DNA of 6,581 nt from a bacterium (GCA_020048935.1 JAIFLS010000027.1:1-6581); one strand, 5' to 3'. Counted from the first letter of the stretch, positions 1 through 5,658 are shown. Made by a program: numbers and translations. The notes: generated by a model not told the origin, from the sequence alone.

Positions 1-572
1 TGGAGGACGGTCTTGTAACGATCTCGCGGGCGGCGGCGAGCGTCACGTTCCCATGCGAATTCATGCTGGTGGCGGCGATGAATCCCTGCCCGTGCGGGTT
101 CTATTCCGACCCGAAGCGCGAATGCCGCTGCACCGCCCGCAATATTCTGAAGTACCGCGGAAAAATCTCCGGCCCGTTGCTGGACCGCATCGACATCCAT
201 ATCGAGGTGCCTTCCATGGCCTACGAGGAACTGTCGGCCCTACAGCCGGGCGAGCCATCGGCCGCTATCCGCGAGCGGGCCACGCGGGCCCGCCATGTGC
301 AGCGCGAACGCTTCCGCGGCAAGACAGGCAGGACGCGCATCCATTGCAATGCCGACATGGGGGCGAAACAGGTGCAGACCCATTGCCAGCCGACCCGCGA
401 CGCGGCCGACTTGCTGAAAATGGCGATCTCGCAGTTCAACTTCAGCGGCCGGGCCTATGACCGCATACTGAAAGTGGCCCGCACGATCGCCGATCTGGAA
501 AGCGCGGAACAGATCCAGGCCCATCACATCAGCGAGGCCATCCAGTACCGGACGATGGACCGACCGTTGTAG
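1..572 (+). CDS. comM: ComM/YifB-family magnesium chelatase-like AAA+ ATPase, C-terminal part
   Basis: This is the 3' end of a gene that begins before the window; the reading frame is open from base 3 and 189 residues are visible. Family knowledge: ComM is a cytoplasmic hexameric AAA+ helicase that promotes branch migration during integration of transforming DNA, and it is widespread even in bacteria not known to be competent. Seen in the sequence: the ISRAAASVTFPCEFMLVAAMN segment of the ATPase core, a CPCGFYSDPKRECRCT cysteine cluster typical of the family (visible residues 29-44), the KYRGKISGPLLDRIDIHIEVP segment carrying the conserved arginine near the end of the AAA+ module, and the helical C-terminal Mg-chelatase domain ending in SGRAYDRILKVARTIADLE and AIQYR. 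The Walker A and B motifs would lie upstream. The ATG at 63 is internal and is not the real start. The gene looks intact to its TAG stop. Confidence 0.95.
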   Translation, partial: EDGLVTISRAAASVTFPCEFMLVAAMNPCPCGFYSDPKRECRCTARNILKYRGKISGPLLDRIDIHIEVPSMAYEELSALQPGEPSAAIRERATRARHVQRERFRGKTGRTRIHCNADMGAKQVQTHCQPTRDAADLLKMAISQFNFSGRAYDRILKVARTIADLESAEQIQAHHISEAIQYRTMDRPL

Positions 573-603
573 GGAATACGTGTTTGTATGTGTGATGTTT
601 TAT

Positions 604-626
604 GTAGCCCAGTTGCGCCGCAACTG
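604..626 (+). repeat. REP-like palindromic element with GTAG head, copy A
   Basis: The element begins GTAGCC and continues into a 17-nt odd-length palindrome at 610-626 (CAGTTGCG, one central C, CGCAACTG). A GTAG tetranucleotide followed by a palindrome is the layout known for REP sequences linked to RAYT transposases. It pairs with copy B at 705-727, which lies in the opposite orientation. It sits 31 nt after the comM stop, so it could also act as an RNA hairpin at the end of that transcript, but no T-tract follows. Confidence 0.7.
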
Positions 627-704
627 AGGCAAGGTGGATGCGCGTGTGATTACGAATATCGAGCAATAATACCAAGCAACCGTTCGCTTACAACACGAAA
701 GCCG

Positions 705-727
705 CACTCGCGGCGCGAGTGGGCTAC
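705..727 (-). repeat. REP-like palindromic element with GTAG head, copy B
   Basis: On the minus strand this reads GTAGCCCA followed by a palindromic core and TG, the same frame as copy A. Bases 705-721 form a 17-nt odd-length palindrome (CACTCGCG, one central G, CGCGAGTG). Against copy A the 23 positions differ at four places. These form two base pairs that both changed together (G-C to C-G and T-A to C-G), so the stem is kept while the sequence changed. The GTAG heads of the two copies face outward. Confidence 0.7.
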
Positions 728-745
728 AGTTGGGGCAATGTATGA

Positions 746-1522
746 ATGGAATGGCCAATGATGATTGTTGATACGCATGTGCATCTTTACCCCGTTTATG
801 ACCGCGAGGCGGCGTTGCGGGGTTGTGTACAGCGGTTGGCGGCACTGGCTCCGGCGACGGTTGCCTATGCCTGCCTGACGGAACGGCACGACTGCCACGC
901 CTACAAGGCGCTGCTCGATACGGCGGCCGCAGAGTCCGGCATGACCGCCAATCCCCGTTATCAAGTACTCGAGGACGGGCATTGCGTCGCCTTCCGCCCC
1001 GGCGGCGGCCTGCCCCCGCTATTCGTGCTGCCGGGAAGGCAGATCGCCACCCGCGAGCGGCTGGAGGTGCTTTGTATCGGCCGAGATGCCGCGATTCCCG
1101 ATGGCGAGCCGGCAGAGCTGACCATCCGTCGGATCGGCGAACTCGATGGGCTGCCGGTCCTGGCGTGGGCGGTCGGGAAATGGCTTTTCAAGCGCAAGCG
1201 GTTTGTTGAAAGGCTGCTGGAGACCTTCGGGCCGGATCAACTGCTGATCGGGGATTCAGCCATGCGTCCGGTATTCTGGCCGGAACCCGCGCCGATGCGG
1301 GTGGCGCGGAGGCGGCAATACCGCCTGCTGGCGGGCAGCGATCCGCTGCCCAGGGCGGGTGACGAGAGCCAGGCGGGGCGCTATGCGACGCTGGTTGACG
1401 CCGCCTTCGATCCACAGGCCCCTGCACGCTCGCTACTGGCCGCATTGATAGCCCCGGCAGTCCCACTCCGCCGCATCGGCTCGCGCTGCAGCCTGTTAGA
1501 ATTCCCGAGCCGGATGCGCTAG
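746..1522 (+). CDS. Uncharacterised PHP-like/metal-dependent hydrolase-type protein
   Basis: I do not recognise a named gene. The 258-residue protein starts with a short strand followed by DTHVHLYP (residues 9-16). The HxH there is the usual first metal-binding motif of PHP-type and amidohydrolase-type TIM-barrel enzymes. Further motifs are FVLPGRQI (93-100), WAVGKW (141-146), LLIGDSAMRP (167-175) and LAGSDPLP (195-202); D170 and D199 are candidate metal ligands. There is no signal peptide or membrane segment, so the protein is probably cytoplasmic. Several in-frame starts are possible: ATG 746 has a weak GGGG at 732-735, while 758 and 761 sit closer to the conserved strand. The gene converges with the glycosyltransferase downstream. 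The substrate is unknown; a phosphoesterase or an amidohydrolase are both possible. The coding call is firm and the functional call is weak. Confidence 0.75.
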   Translation: MEWPMMIVDTHVHLYPVYDREAALRGCVQRLAALAPATVAYACLTERHDCHAYKALLDTAAAESGMTANPRYQVLEDGHCVAFRPGGGLPPLFVLPGRQIATRERLEVLCIGRDAAIPDGEPAELTIRRIGELDGLPVLAWAVGKWLFKRKRFVERLLETFGPDQLLIGDSAMRPVFWPEPAPMRVARRRQYRLLAGSDPLPRAGDESQAGRYATLVDAAFDPQAPARSLLAALIAPAVPLRRIGSRCSLLEFPSRMR

Positions 1523-1527
1523 GGCTT
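1507..1527 (+). repeat. 21-nt near-direct repeat, left copy
   Basis: This overlaps the TAG stop (1520-1522) of the PHP-like gene. It matches 1701-1721 at 18 of 21 positions, sharing the GCCGGATGC and CTAG blocks. The two copies bracket the convergent intergenic region. Confidence 0.5.
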
Positions 1528-1541
1528 GTAAAGGCGCGCGG

Positions 1542-1568
1542 TGGTTCGACGGGCGAGGCTCGCGAGCC
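1542..1568 (+). repeat. Degenerate REP-like palindrome in the convergent intergenic region
   Basis: The segment contains a perfect 12-nt palindrome GGCTCGCGAGCC at 1557-1568 and an overlapping GCGAG-G-CTCGC stem at 1553-1563. It shares the blocks GGGCGAG and CTCGCGAGCC with the repeat pair found inside tatA at 4753-4830, but lacks the bases between them and the GGAG head. It is best read as a diverged or partly deleted relative of that family. Confidence 0.45.
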
Positions 1569-1606
1569 GCTGCACATGAGAAGGCAAATGGCGAAGCCCT
1601 CGTATT

Positions 1607-1659
1607 CCGTTCTCGCGTGCCACGCCGTAGCCTTTGGCGTAGGCTGGTCGCCGTTCTCG
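1607..1659. repeat. Small hairpin module flanked by 9-nt direct repeats
   Basis: The exact direct repeat CCGTTCTCG occurs at 1607-1615 and 1651-1659. The 35 nt between them can fold in two competing ways: ACGCC (1622-1626) with GGCGT (1636-1640), or AGCCT (1629-1633) with AGGCT (1641-1645). The layout resembles a tiny inserted element with a target-site duplication. It could also serve as a shared structure between two converging transcripts, although there is no T-tract to support an intrinsic terminator. Confidence 0.4.
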
Positions 1660-1700
1660 TTAACCGATCCCCCCCCGACGTTACCCACTTGTTTTCGCCC

Positions 1701-1721
1701 GGGCCGGATGCACTAGCGCTT
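1701..1721 (+). repeat. 21-nt near-direct repeat, right copy
   Basis: Partner of 1507-1527 with three mismatches. It overlaps the minus-strand stop codon (1713-1715) of the glycosyltransferase gene, so both converging genes end inside a copy of the same short sequence. Confidence 0.5.
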
Positions 1722-2510
1722 CCTGGCACCTGAGTTTTGCTTGGCGGCGATCTTCTCGTTCAGGTAGATTTCCCAGAGCTTGGCATACTTCGCGAATACC
1801 GCGAATGACGTGAACGTGGCGACAATCAGTCCGGGTACTCCATCGAGAAAGCCCCGTTTCAGGATGTAGCAACGGAAAAACCGGAGCACAGGTCGGAAAA
1901 CAAGGTCACTGAGCCAGAATCCCCGCCCCGAACGATGCTTGCCGACCGCGGAAATCGTGGTAAAACGGTTGATCGTCGCCATCTGGTTGTTGATATCGGT
2001 ATAGGTATAGTGGTAGAGCGGATTGCGCAGGCGCTTGACCCGGCCGTGCACGATGGTGCGGTCATGGGGCTCCTGCCCGCCGCACTCCCCCTTGTCCTTG
2101 CGGAACAGGCGCAGCTTGATGTCCGGATACCAGTCGCCGTGCGTGATCCAGCGTCCGAGATAACGCACCAGGCGCGGGAATTCATAGCCGGCGAAATCGG
2201 CAGCGGTCGCGTTCTGGAATTCCCGCCGTATCTCGTCGCGCAGACCGGGGGAAATCTCCTCGTCCGCATCCACGAAAAGGATCCACGGCCCGGTCGCCAG
2301 GTCCTTGATCAGGTTCTTCTGCCCGATGTACCCCATCCACTCGTGCTGGTAGACCCGGTCGGTATATTCGCGGCATATCTCGACCGTGCGATCGGTACTG
2401 AAACTGTCGACCACCACGATCTCATTGGCCCACTTGGCGCTTTCAAGACAACGGCGGATATTATGCTCCTCGTTGCCAGCGGTTACACAAACGGATATTT
2501 TCTCGGGCAT
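1713..2510 (-). CDS. Family 2 glycosyltransferase, WaaE/KdtX-like
   Basis: The 265-residue protein transfers a sugar from a nucleotide-sugar donor, most likely onto lipopolysaccharide core or another envelope glycan at the cytoplasmic face of the inner membrane. Seen: an N-terminal GT-A fold with ISVCVTAGNEEHNIRRCLES (5-24), EIVVVDSFSTDRT (30-42), GQKNLIKDLATGPWILFVDADEEIS (63-87, the DAD metal/nucleotide motif at 81-83), and the basic and hydrophobic C-terminal stretch FRPVLRFFRCYILKRGFLDGVPG that is typical of WaaE-like enzymes and probably touches the membrane. The frame is open up to ATG 2582, with another ATG at 2540. I chose ATG 2510 because the protein then begins MPEKISVCV, as relatives do; no start has a good Shine-Dalgarno sequence. 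It is divergent from tolB and has no glycan-gene neighbours here, so donor and acceptor cannot be told. Confidence 0.9.
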   Translation of the reverse strand: MPEKISVCVTAGNEEHNIRRCLESAKWANEIVVVDSFSTDRTVEICREYTDRVYQHEWMGYIGQKNLIKDLATGPWILFVDADEEISPGLRDEIRREFQNATAADFAGYEFPRLVRYLGRWITHGDWYPDIKLRLFRKDKGECGGQEPHDRTIVHGRVKRLRNPLYHYTYTDINNQMATINRFTTISAVGKHRSGRGFWLSDLVFRPVLRFFRCYILKRGFLDGVPGLIVATFTSFAVFAKYAKLWEIYLNEKIAAKQNSGARKR

Positions 2511-2550
2511 GATTCCAGACTCGTGACGGGGTGCGTTCATAAATTGACAG

Positions 2551-2568
2551 GCCAGCATAGCCGCTGGC
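2551..2568. other. Short inverted repeat in the divergent glycosyltransferase-tolB region
   Basis: GCCAGC at 2551-2556 and GCTGGC at 2563-2568 form a perfect 6-bp inverted repeat around 6 nt. It lies between the two divergent genes, 41 nt from the chosen glycosyltransferase start, and could be an operator or a 5'-leader hairpin. A repeat this short may be chance. Confidence 0.25.
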
Positions 2569-2614
2569 GTGCAGATGGACAAGCACTTTCATTTCAGGAA
2601 TTCCGAATTGGGGG

Positions 2615-2644
2615 TTGCGTTAAGGACGCTTGTTTGTATATGCT
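2615..2644 (+). promoter_or_regulatory. Possible sigma-70-type promoter of the tolB cluster
   Basis: TTGCGT at 2615-2620 and TATGCT at 2639-2644 are separated by 18 nt (or TATATG at 2637-2642 with a 16-nt spacer). If TATGCT is the -10 box, transcription would begin at or next to the tolB ATG at 2651. The location upstream of the first gene of the cluster is sensible, but the boxes are only partial matches to consensus. Confidence 0.3.
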
Positions 2645-2650
2645 GGGTCA

Positions 2651-3892
2651 ATGAAGAATTATCTGGGTCTTAATCACATTGGTGCCAGTTTTAGCGTTTT
2701 CGCTGCGCTGCTGGTGATAGCGTTCTCCCCTGCAGGAGCACAGGTGGCGGACATCCGGATTACCACCCTTGGATCCGATGCCAAGATACCGCTCTCGCTG
2801 CGTGAACTGACCGGAGGGGCGACGGCGGCGGAAAAACAGTTTCTCGACGTGCTGCGGGCGGATCTCGCCCGCTCGGGCTGGTTCACCATAAGCGACACCG
2901 CACCGGTAGTTGTGCTGCGCGGAACCGCCAAGGCCGCCGGCTCCACGCTGGAAACGCGTTGCGAGGTGCTCAACCAAGCCACAGGCAAGTCCTACTTCTC
3001 GCGCGTCTTCCGCGAAGAGGCCACCCGCGCACCGGCGGCGGCGCATGCCGTGGCGGATGCGGTGATCGAGGCGGTCAAGGGCATCAAGGGTATCGCGTCC
3101 ACGCGTATCGCCCTGATCGGCTCGCGCGAAGGCAAGAAGGACCTTTACGTGGTCGGCGTCGACGGCCAGGACCTGGTTCAGCTTACCCGCGACGGCGTGC
3201 CCTGCCTTTCGCCCGCCTGGACGCCGGATGCAGCCAGCCTGTTCTATACCTCGTTCGTCCGCGGCTTCCCCGACATCTACCGCGTCGATCTCGGCAGCAG
3301 GGTCCGCACGCGGGCCGTCGCCTTCCCCGGCATGAACACCGGGGCCCAGGTCTCCCCGGACGGTCGGCTCCTGGCGCTGGTGCTCTCCAAGGACGGAAAT
3401 CCGGAAATCTACACGCAGGAGCTGGCGGGCGGAAAGCTGACGCGGGTCACACGTACGCTGAACGCGGCGGAAGCCAGCCCGGTCTGGTCGCCGGACGGGC
3501 GGCAGCTGGCTTTTGTGTCGGATACGACGGGTGCGCCGCAGATCTACGTCACCGGTCGCGAAGGCGGCAAGCCGCAGCGGATCTCCTTCCAAGGCAACGA
3601 GAATGTCTCGCCCTCCTGGGGCCCGGACGGTCGGCTGGCCTACAGCAGCCGGCGGCTTGGGCGTTACCAGATTTGCGTCTTCGATCCCAGGACGAAACAG
3701 GACCAGCAGGTCACCTCGGCCGCCGCCGATCACGAGAACCCCTCATGGGCGCCGAACGCACGGCACATCGTGTATTCCCGGACGGAAGCCTATTCGGCCA
3801 GCATCTATATTCTTGACACGATGGGAGACCCACAGCTAAAGTTGACGACCTTGAAAGGTGATTGGTATTTTCCCGTCTGGTCTCCGCGCTGA
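2651..3892 (+). CDS. tolB: Tol-Pal system beta-propeller protein TolB
   Basis: TolB is the periplasmic member of the Tol-Pal system; it binds Pal and, through its N-terminus, TolA, helping keep the outer membrane tied to the cell wall during division. The 413-residue product is close to the usual length. Seen: a signal peptide at residues 1-30 (MKNY, a hydrophobic stretch, then SPAGA before Q31), an N-terminal alpha/beta domain to about residue 140, and then six propeller repeats marked by W-x-P-D or SPDG motifs at about 187-193, 234-237, 278-282, 322-326, 365-369 and 409-413, spaced about 44 residues apart as in a six-bladed propeller. The frame is open to a TTG at 2630, but ATG 2651 starts the signal peptide exactly, so I chose it. 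There is no clear Shine-Dalgarno; AAGGA at 2622-2626 is too far away. tolQ, tolR and tolA are not next to it. pal follows after 50 nt. Confidence 0.95.
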   Translation: MKNYLGLNHIGASFSVFAALLVIAFSPAGAQVADIRITTLGSDAKIPLSLRELTGGATAAEKQFLDVLRADLARSGWFTISDTAPVVVLRGTAKAAGSTLETRCEVLNQATGKSYFSRVFREEATRAPAAAHAVADAVIEAVKGIKGIASTRIALIGSREGKKDLYVVGVDGQDLVQLTRDGVPCLSPAWTPDAASLFYTSFVRGFPDIYRVDLGSRVRTRAVAFPGMNTGAQVSPDGRLLALVLSKDGNPEIYTQELAGGKLTRVTRTLNAAEASPVWSPDGRQLAFVSDTTGAPQIYVTGREGGKPQRISFQGNENVSPSWGPDGRLAYSSRRLGRYQICVFDPRTKQDQQVTSAAADHENPSWAPNARHIVYSRTEAYSASIYILDTMGDPQLKLTTLKGDWYFPVWSPR

Positions 3893-3927
3893 CGCGCGAC
3901 AGACAGGGCGGGTTTTTCTGTAACGGC

Positions 3928-3935
3928 AGGAGAGG
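3928..3935 (+). promoter_or_regulatory. Strong ribosome binding site of pal
   Basis: AGGAGAGG lies 7 nt before ATG 3943. It fixes the pal start at 3943 even though the frame is open further upstream into the end of tolB. Confidence 0.85.
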
Positions 3936-3942
3936 CAAGATT

Positions 3943-4482
3943 ATGAAGAGTGGTATCATTCGGACGGTGTTCAGTGTGGTGACGGTGGCGGCGCTTGTTT
4001 TGGGGTCGGCAGGATGCAAGAAGAAGAACGGAGCCAACGGCCAGGGGCTTGGCAGTGACATCCTGGATCCGATGAACCAGCTTGGTGGCGGACAAATAGG
4101 CTTGGCCGAACGCGGTGAGTTCGGGATTCCCGTCACCGACGCCAACGCCAAGTTCAATAATGTCTCGTTCGCCTACGATAGTTTCACCATCGCTGACAGC
4201 GAGCGCAGCAAGATCGAGGCGGTTGCCGATTTCATGGTGGCCAATACGGATACCACTGTTGTTGTGGATGGGCATTGCGACGAGCGCGGCAGCCGTGAAT
4301 ACAACCTCTCGCTCGGCGAGCACCGCGCCTTGGCAATCCGTGCCTACCTGATCTCGCTGGGTATCGCGGGCGACCGCATCCACACGCGCAGTTTCGGCCA
4401 GGAGCAGCCGCTTGACCCGGGTCACGACGAGGCGGCCTGGCTGGCCAACCGGCGCGGCGAATTCTCGCTGTTCCGCCAATAG
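3943..4482 (+). CDS. pal: Peptidoglycan-associated lipoprotein Pal
   Basis: Pal is an outer-membrane lipoprotein whose OmpA-like domain grips peptidoglycan and which is recycled by TolB. The 179-residue protein has a lipoprotein signal peptide ending GSAGC, with C25 as the expected lipidated residue. The -3 position is Ser rather than the usual Leu, so the lipobox is slightly off consensus. A Gly/Asn-rich linker follows (about 29-65), then the OmpA-like domain (about 70-179) with VSFAYDSFTI, VDGHCDERGSREYNLSLGEHRA (108-129) and the Pal-type LDPGHDEAAWLANRR tail. D113 and R128 match the pair known to bind diaminopimelate in this fold. The tolB-pal order is conserved across bacteria. The gene stops 7 nt before the tatA start. 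Confidence 0.95.
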   Translation: MKSGIIRTVFSVVTVAALVLGSAGCKKKNGANGQGLGSDILDPMNQLGGGQIGLAERGEFGIPVTDANAKFNNVSFAYDSFTIADSERSKIEAVADFMVANTDTTVVVDGHCDERGSREYNLSLGEHRALAIRAYLISLGIAGDRIHTRSFGQEQPLDPGHDEAAWLANRRGEFSLFRQ

Positions 4483-4489
4483 CACGGGC

Positions 4490-4885
4490 ATGGACATAAG
4501 CACGATGACCCCGCTGCTCTTCCTGGCCGGTTCAACCGGCCCGCTAGAGCTGCTGGTCATACTTGCCGCCATCCTGGTGCTGTTCGGGCCTCGCAGACTG
4601 CCGGAAATCGCCCGTTCGATCGGCCGCATGCTCCACGAGCTGCGCAAGGCGTCGGATGACTTCCGGTCACAGGTCATGTCGATCGAGGACACGATTACAT
4701 CGGCAGGAACGCAGACAGGGGCGTCATCTGCAAAACCGCCCCTACTGGAGTCGGCTCGCGAGGACGCTCGCCCCCCAGATGTGCGAATGACACCCGTTTC
4801 CATAATGGAGGGCGAGCGTCCTCGCGAGCCTATCGGAGGAGATGCTAGCGCCTTGGCAGAAACCGACGTCGGGAGCGCATCGTGA
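4490..4885 (+). CDS. tatA: Twin-arginine translocase subunit TatA/TatB
   Basis: This is a small inner-membrane protein that oligomerises with TatC to export folded proteins carrying twin-arginine signal peptides. The 131-residue product has a short periplasmic N-terminus, one membrane segment (about 18-32, GPLELLVILAAILVLF), the FGPRRLPEIA hinge (32-41) and a charged amphipathic helix (42-62). E20 in the membrane segment and the GPRRLP hinge are TatB-like, so the exact subtype is open. From about residue 65 the tail is low-complexity. It contains an inserted inverted repeat pair encoding residues 88-96 (SAREDARPP) and 106-114 (MEGERPREP), which differs in character from the rest of the protein. 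ATG 4490 is 7 nt after the pal stop; ATG 4505 is an alternative, and neither has a strong Shine-Dalgarno. The stop overlaps the tatC start (GTGA), suggesting translational coupling. Confidence 0.9.
   Translation: MDISTMTPLLFLAGSTGPLELLVILAAILVLFGPRRLPEIARSIGRMLHELRKASDDFRSQVMSIEDTITSAGTQTGASSAKPPLLESAREDARPPDVRMTPVSIMEGERPREPIGGDASALAETDVGSAS
4753..4777 (-). repeat. REP-like repeat inside tatA, left inverted copy
   Basis: The 25 nt are the reverse complement of 4806-4830 with one mismatch (4774); the first 21 bases (4753-4773) match perfectly. Each copy can itself fold as an imperfect hairpin: GGC/GCC and GCG/CGC stems around a tandem G-A mismatch with a 4-nt loop. This copy encodes SAREDARPP of TatA. 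Confidence 0.75.
4806..4830 (+). repeat. REP-like repeat inside tatA, right inverted copy with GGAG head
   Basis: This copy begins TGGAGGGCGAG and ends CTCGCGAGCC. GGAG followed by an imperfect palindrome resembles the second head type described for REP sequences. Read in the tatA frame, with the ATG at 4805, it encodes MEGERPREP. Its mate lies at 4753-4777, and the heads of the two copies face each other across 28 nt. The whole unit 4753-4830 is 78 nt, a multiple of three, so the frame is kept. Confidence 0.75.
4871..4885 (+). promoter_or_regulatory. tatC ribosome binding site and tatA-tatC start/stop overlap
   Basis: GGGAG at 4871-4875 lies 6 nt before the GTG at 4882. The tatA TGA (4883-4885) shares bases with that GTG in a GTGA junction, the classic layout of translational coupling. 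It supports GTG 4882 over the in-frame ATG at 4900. Confidence 0.7.
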
Positions 4886-5628
4886 GCACGCCGGACGAGA
4901 TGGATGTCTCGGCAAAACCGTTTATCGAGCATCTTGATGACCTGCGCAAGGCACTGATCTGGGCTGGTGCGTCACTGCTGGTCGGCTTGCTTGTCGCCAT
5001 ACCGCTGGCTCCTTATATCTTATCCTTCCTCATCATCCCGTTTGAACGTGCGGAACTGACGGTCCCCCTTCAGGTCAACGCCGTTGGCAGCGGGCTATCC
5101 ATCGCGATGAGGGTCATCTGGTGGTCCGGGTTGATCCTGAGCCTGCCTTTCACACTGGCGGCCGTGGGCGGCTTCGTCCTTCCGGGGCTGACCCGTCGCG
5201 AGAAGACGGCCATCTTCGGCGGGGGGGCTGCTTCTCTCGGGTTGTTCGCGCTGGGCGTCTGGATGGCATATCGCTGGACGGTACCCGTGGCACTGCAGAT
5301 GATGGCGGCCACCGAACGCTGGATGGGGACACCGGCGGCCTTCTGGGAGACGGCTGGCTATGTCTCCTTTGCGCTCAAGCTGCTGCTGGCCTTCGGCGCG
5401 ACGTTCCAGCTTCCACTGCTGGTGTACATCCTCGGGATGCTTGGCATCATCACCTCGCGGCAGATGCGGGACAAGCGGCGGCATGTCACGGTCGCCATGC
5501 TGGTGGTCGGGATGATCATGACCCCGCCCGACCCCTTCAGCCAGATTTTGATGGCCACCCCGCTGATCGCGCTCTACGAGATCTGCATCTGGCTCGTGTA
5601 CGCCCGCGAGCGGCGAACCCAGATTTGA
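4882..5628 (+). CDS. tatC: Sec-independent protein translocase subunit TatC
   Basis: TatC is the inner-membrane receptor that recognises twin-arginine signal peptides and assembles TatA into the translocation site. The 248-residue protein has the expected six membrane segments and the family motifs: FIEHLDDLRKALI near the N-terminus (D20 stands where many TatC proteins have Glu), LPFTLAAVGGFVLPGLTRREK (88-108, with the conserved loop acid E107), LLLAFGATFQLPLLVYILGMLGI (167-189) and the hallmark TPPDPFSQ (214-221, D217). Q176 stands where most TatC proteins have a membrane-buried Glu in the F-x-x-E-x-P segment of the fourth membrane helix. It starts with GTG overlapping the tatA stop. With one TatA-type gene beside it, this looks like a minimal TatAC arrangement unless another tatB lies elsewhere. 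Confidence 0.95.
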   Translation: MSTPDEMDVSAKPFIEHLDDLRKALIWAGASLLVGLLVAIPLAPYILSFLIIPFERAELTVPLQVNAVGSGLSIAMRVIWWSGLILSLPFTLAAVGGFVLPGLTRREKTAIFGGGAASLGLFALGVWMAYRWTVPVALQMMAATERWMGTPAAFWETAGYVSFALKLLLAFGATFQLPLLVYILGMLGIITSRQMRDKRRHVTVAMLVVGMIMTPPDPFSQILMATPLIALYEICIWLVYARERRTQI

Positions 5629-5645
5629 CAAGACACATGACAAAC

Positions 5646-5650
5646 GGAGG
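5646..5650 (+). promoter_or_regulatory. Ribosome binding site of the M14-like gene
   Basis: GGAGG lies 8 nt before ATG 5659 in the 30-nt gap after tatC. With no room for a typical promoter or terminator, the gene is probably co-transcribed with tatC. Confidence 0.75.
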
Positions 5651-5658
5651 GTAAACCC

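Noticed and set aside
604..727. Possible CRISPR or intrinsic terminator
   Set aside because: There are only two copies, in opposite orientation, so there is no array; and neither hairpin is followed by a T-tract.
1669..1676. Run of eight C residues
   Set aside because: It is intergenic, breaks no gene, and is likely just a homopolymer.
1188..1688. Minus-strand open frame running from the intergenic region into the PHP-like gene
   Set aside because: It overlaps a gene with coherent motifs, is Pro/Arg/Ser-rich, and has no ribosome binding site.
1935..2654. Plus-strand open frame across the glycosyltransferase gene
   Set aside because: The minus strand encodes a clear GT2 enzyme with all motifs; the plus frame has no recognisable domain.
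2648..3733. Long minus-strand open frame opposite tolB
   Set aside because: It is antisense to a clear tolB and its Arg/Gly-rich product resembles no family; it is a by-product of GC-rich codon use.
3885..3896. CGCG-CTGA-CGCG hairpin at the tolB stop as terminator
   Set aside because: The stem is only 4 bp, there is no T-tract directly after it, and pal follows within 50 nt with a strong ribosome binding site.
3805..4932. Long minus-strand open frame opposite pal and tatA
   Set aside because: It spans two well-recognised plus-strand genes and their boundaries, and its composition is that of a shadow frame.
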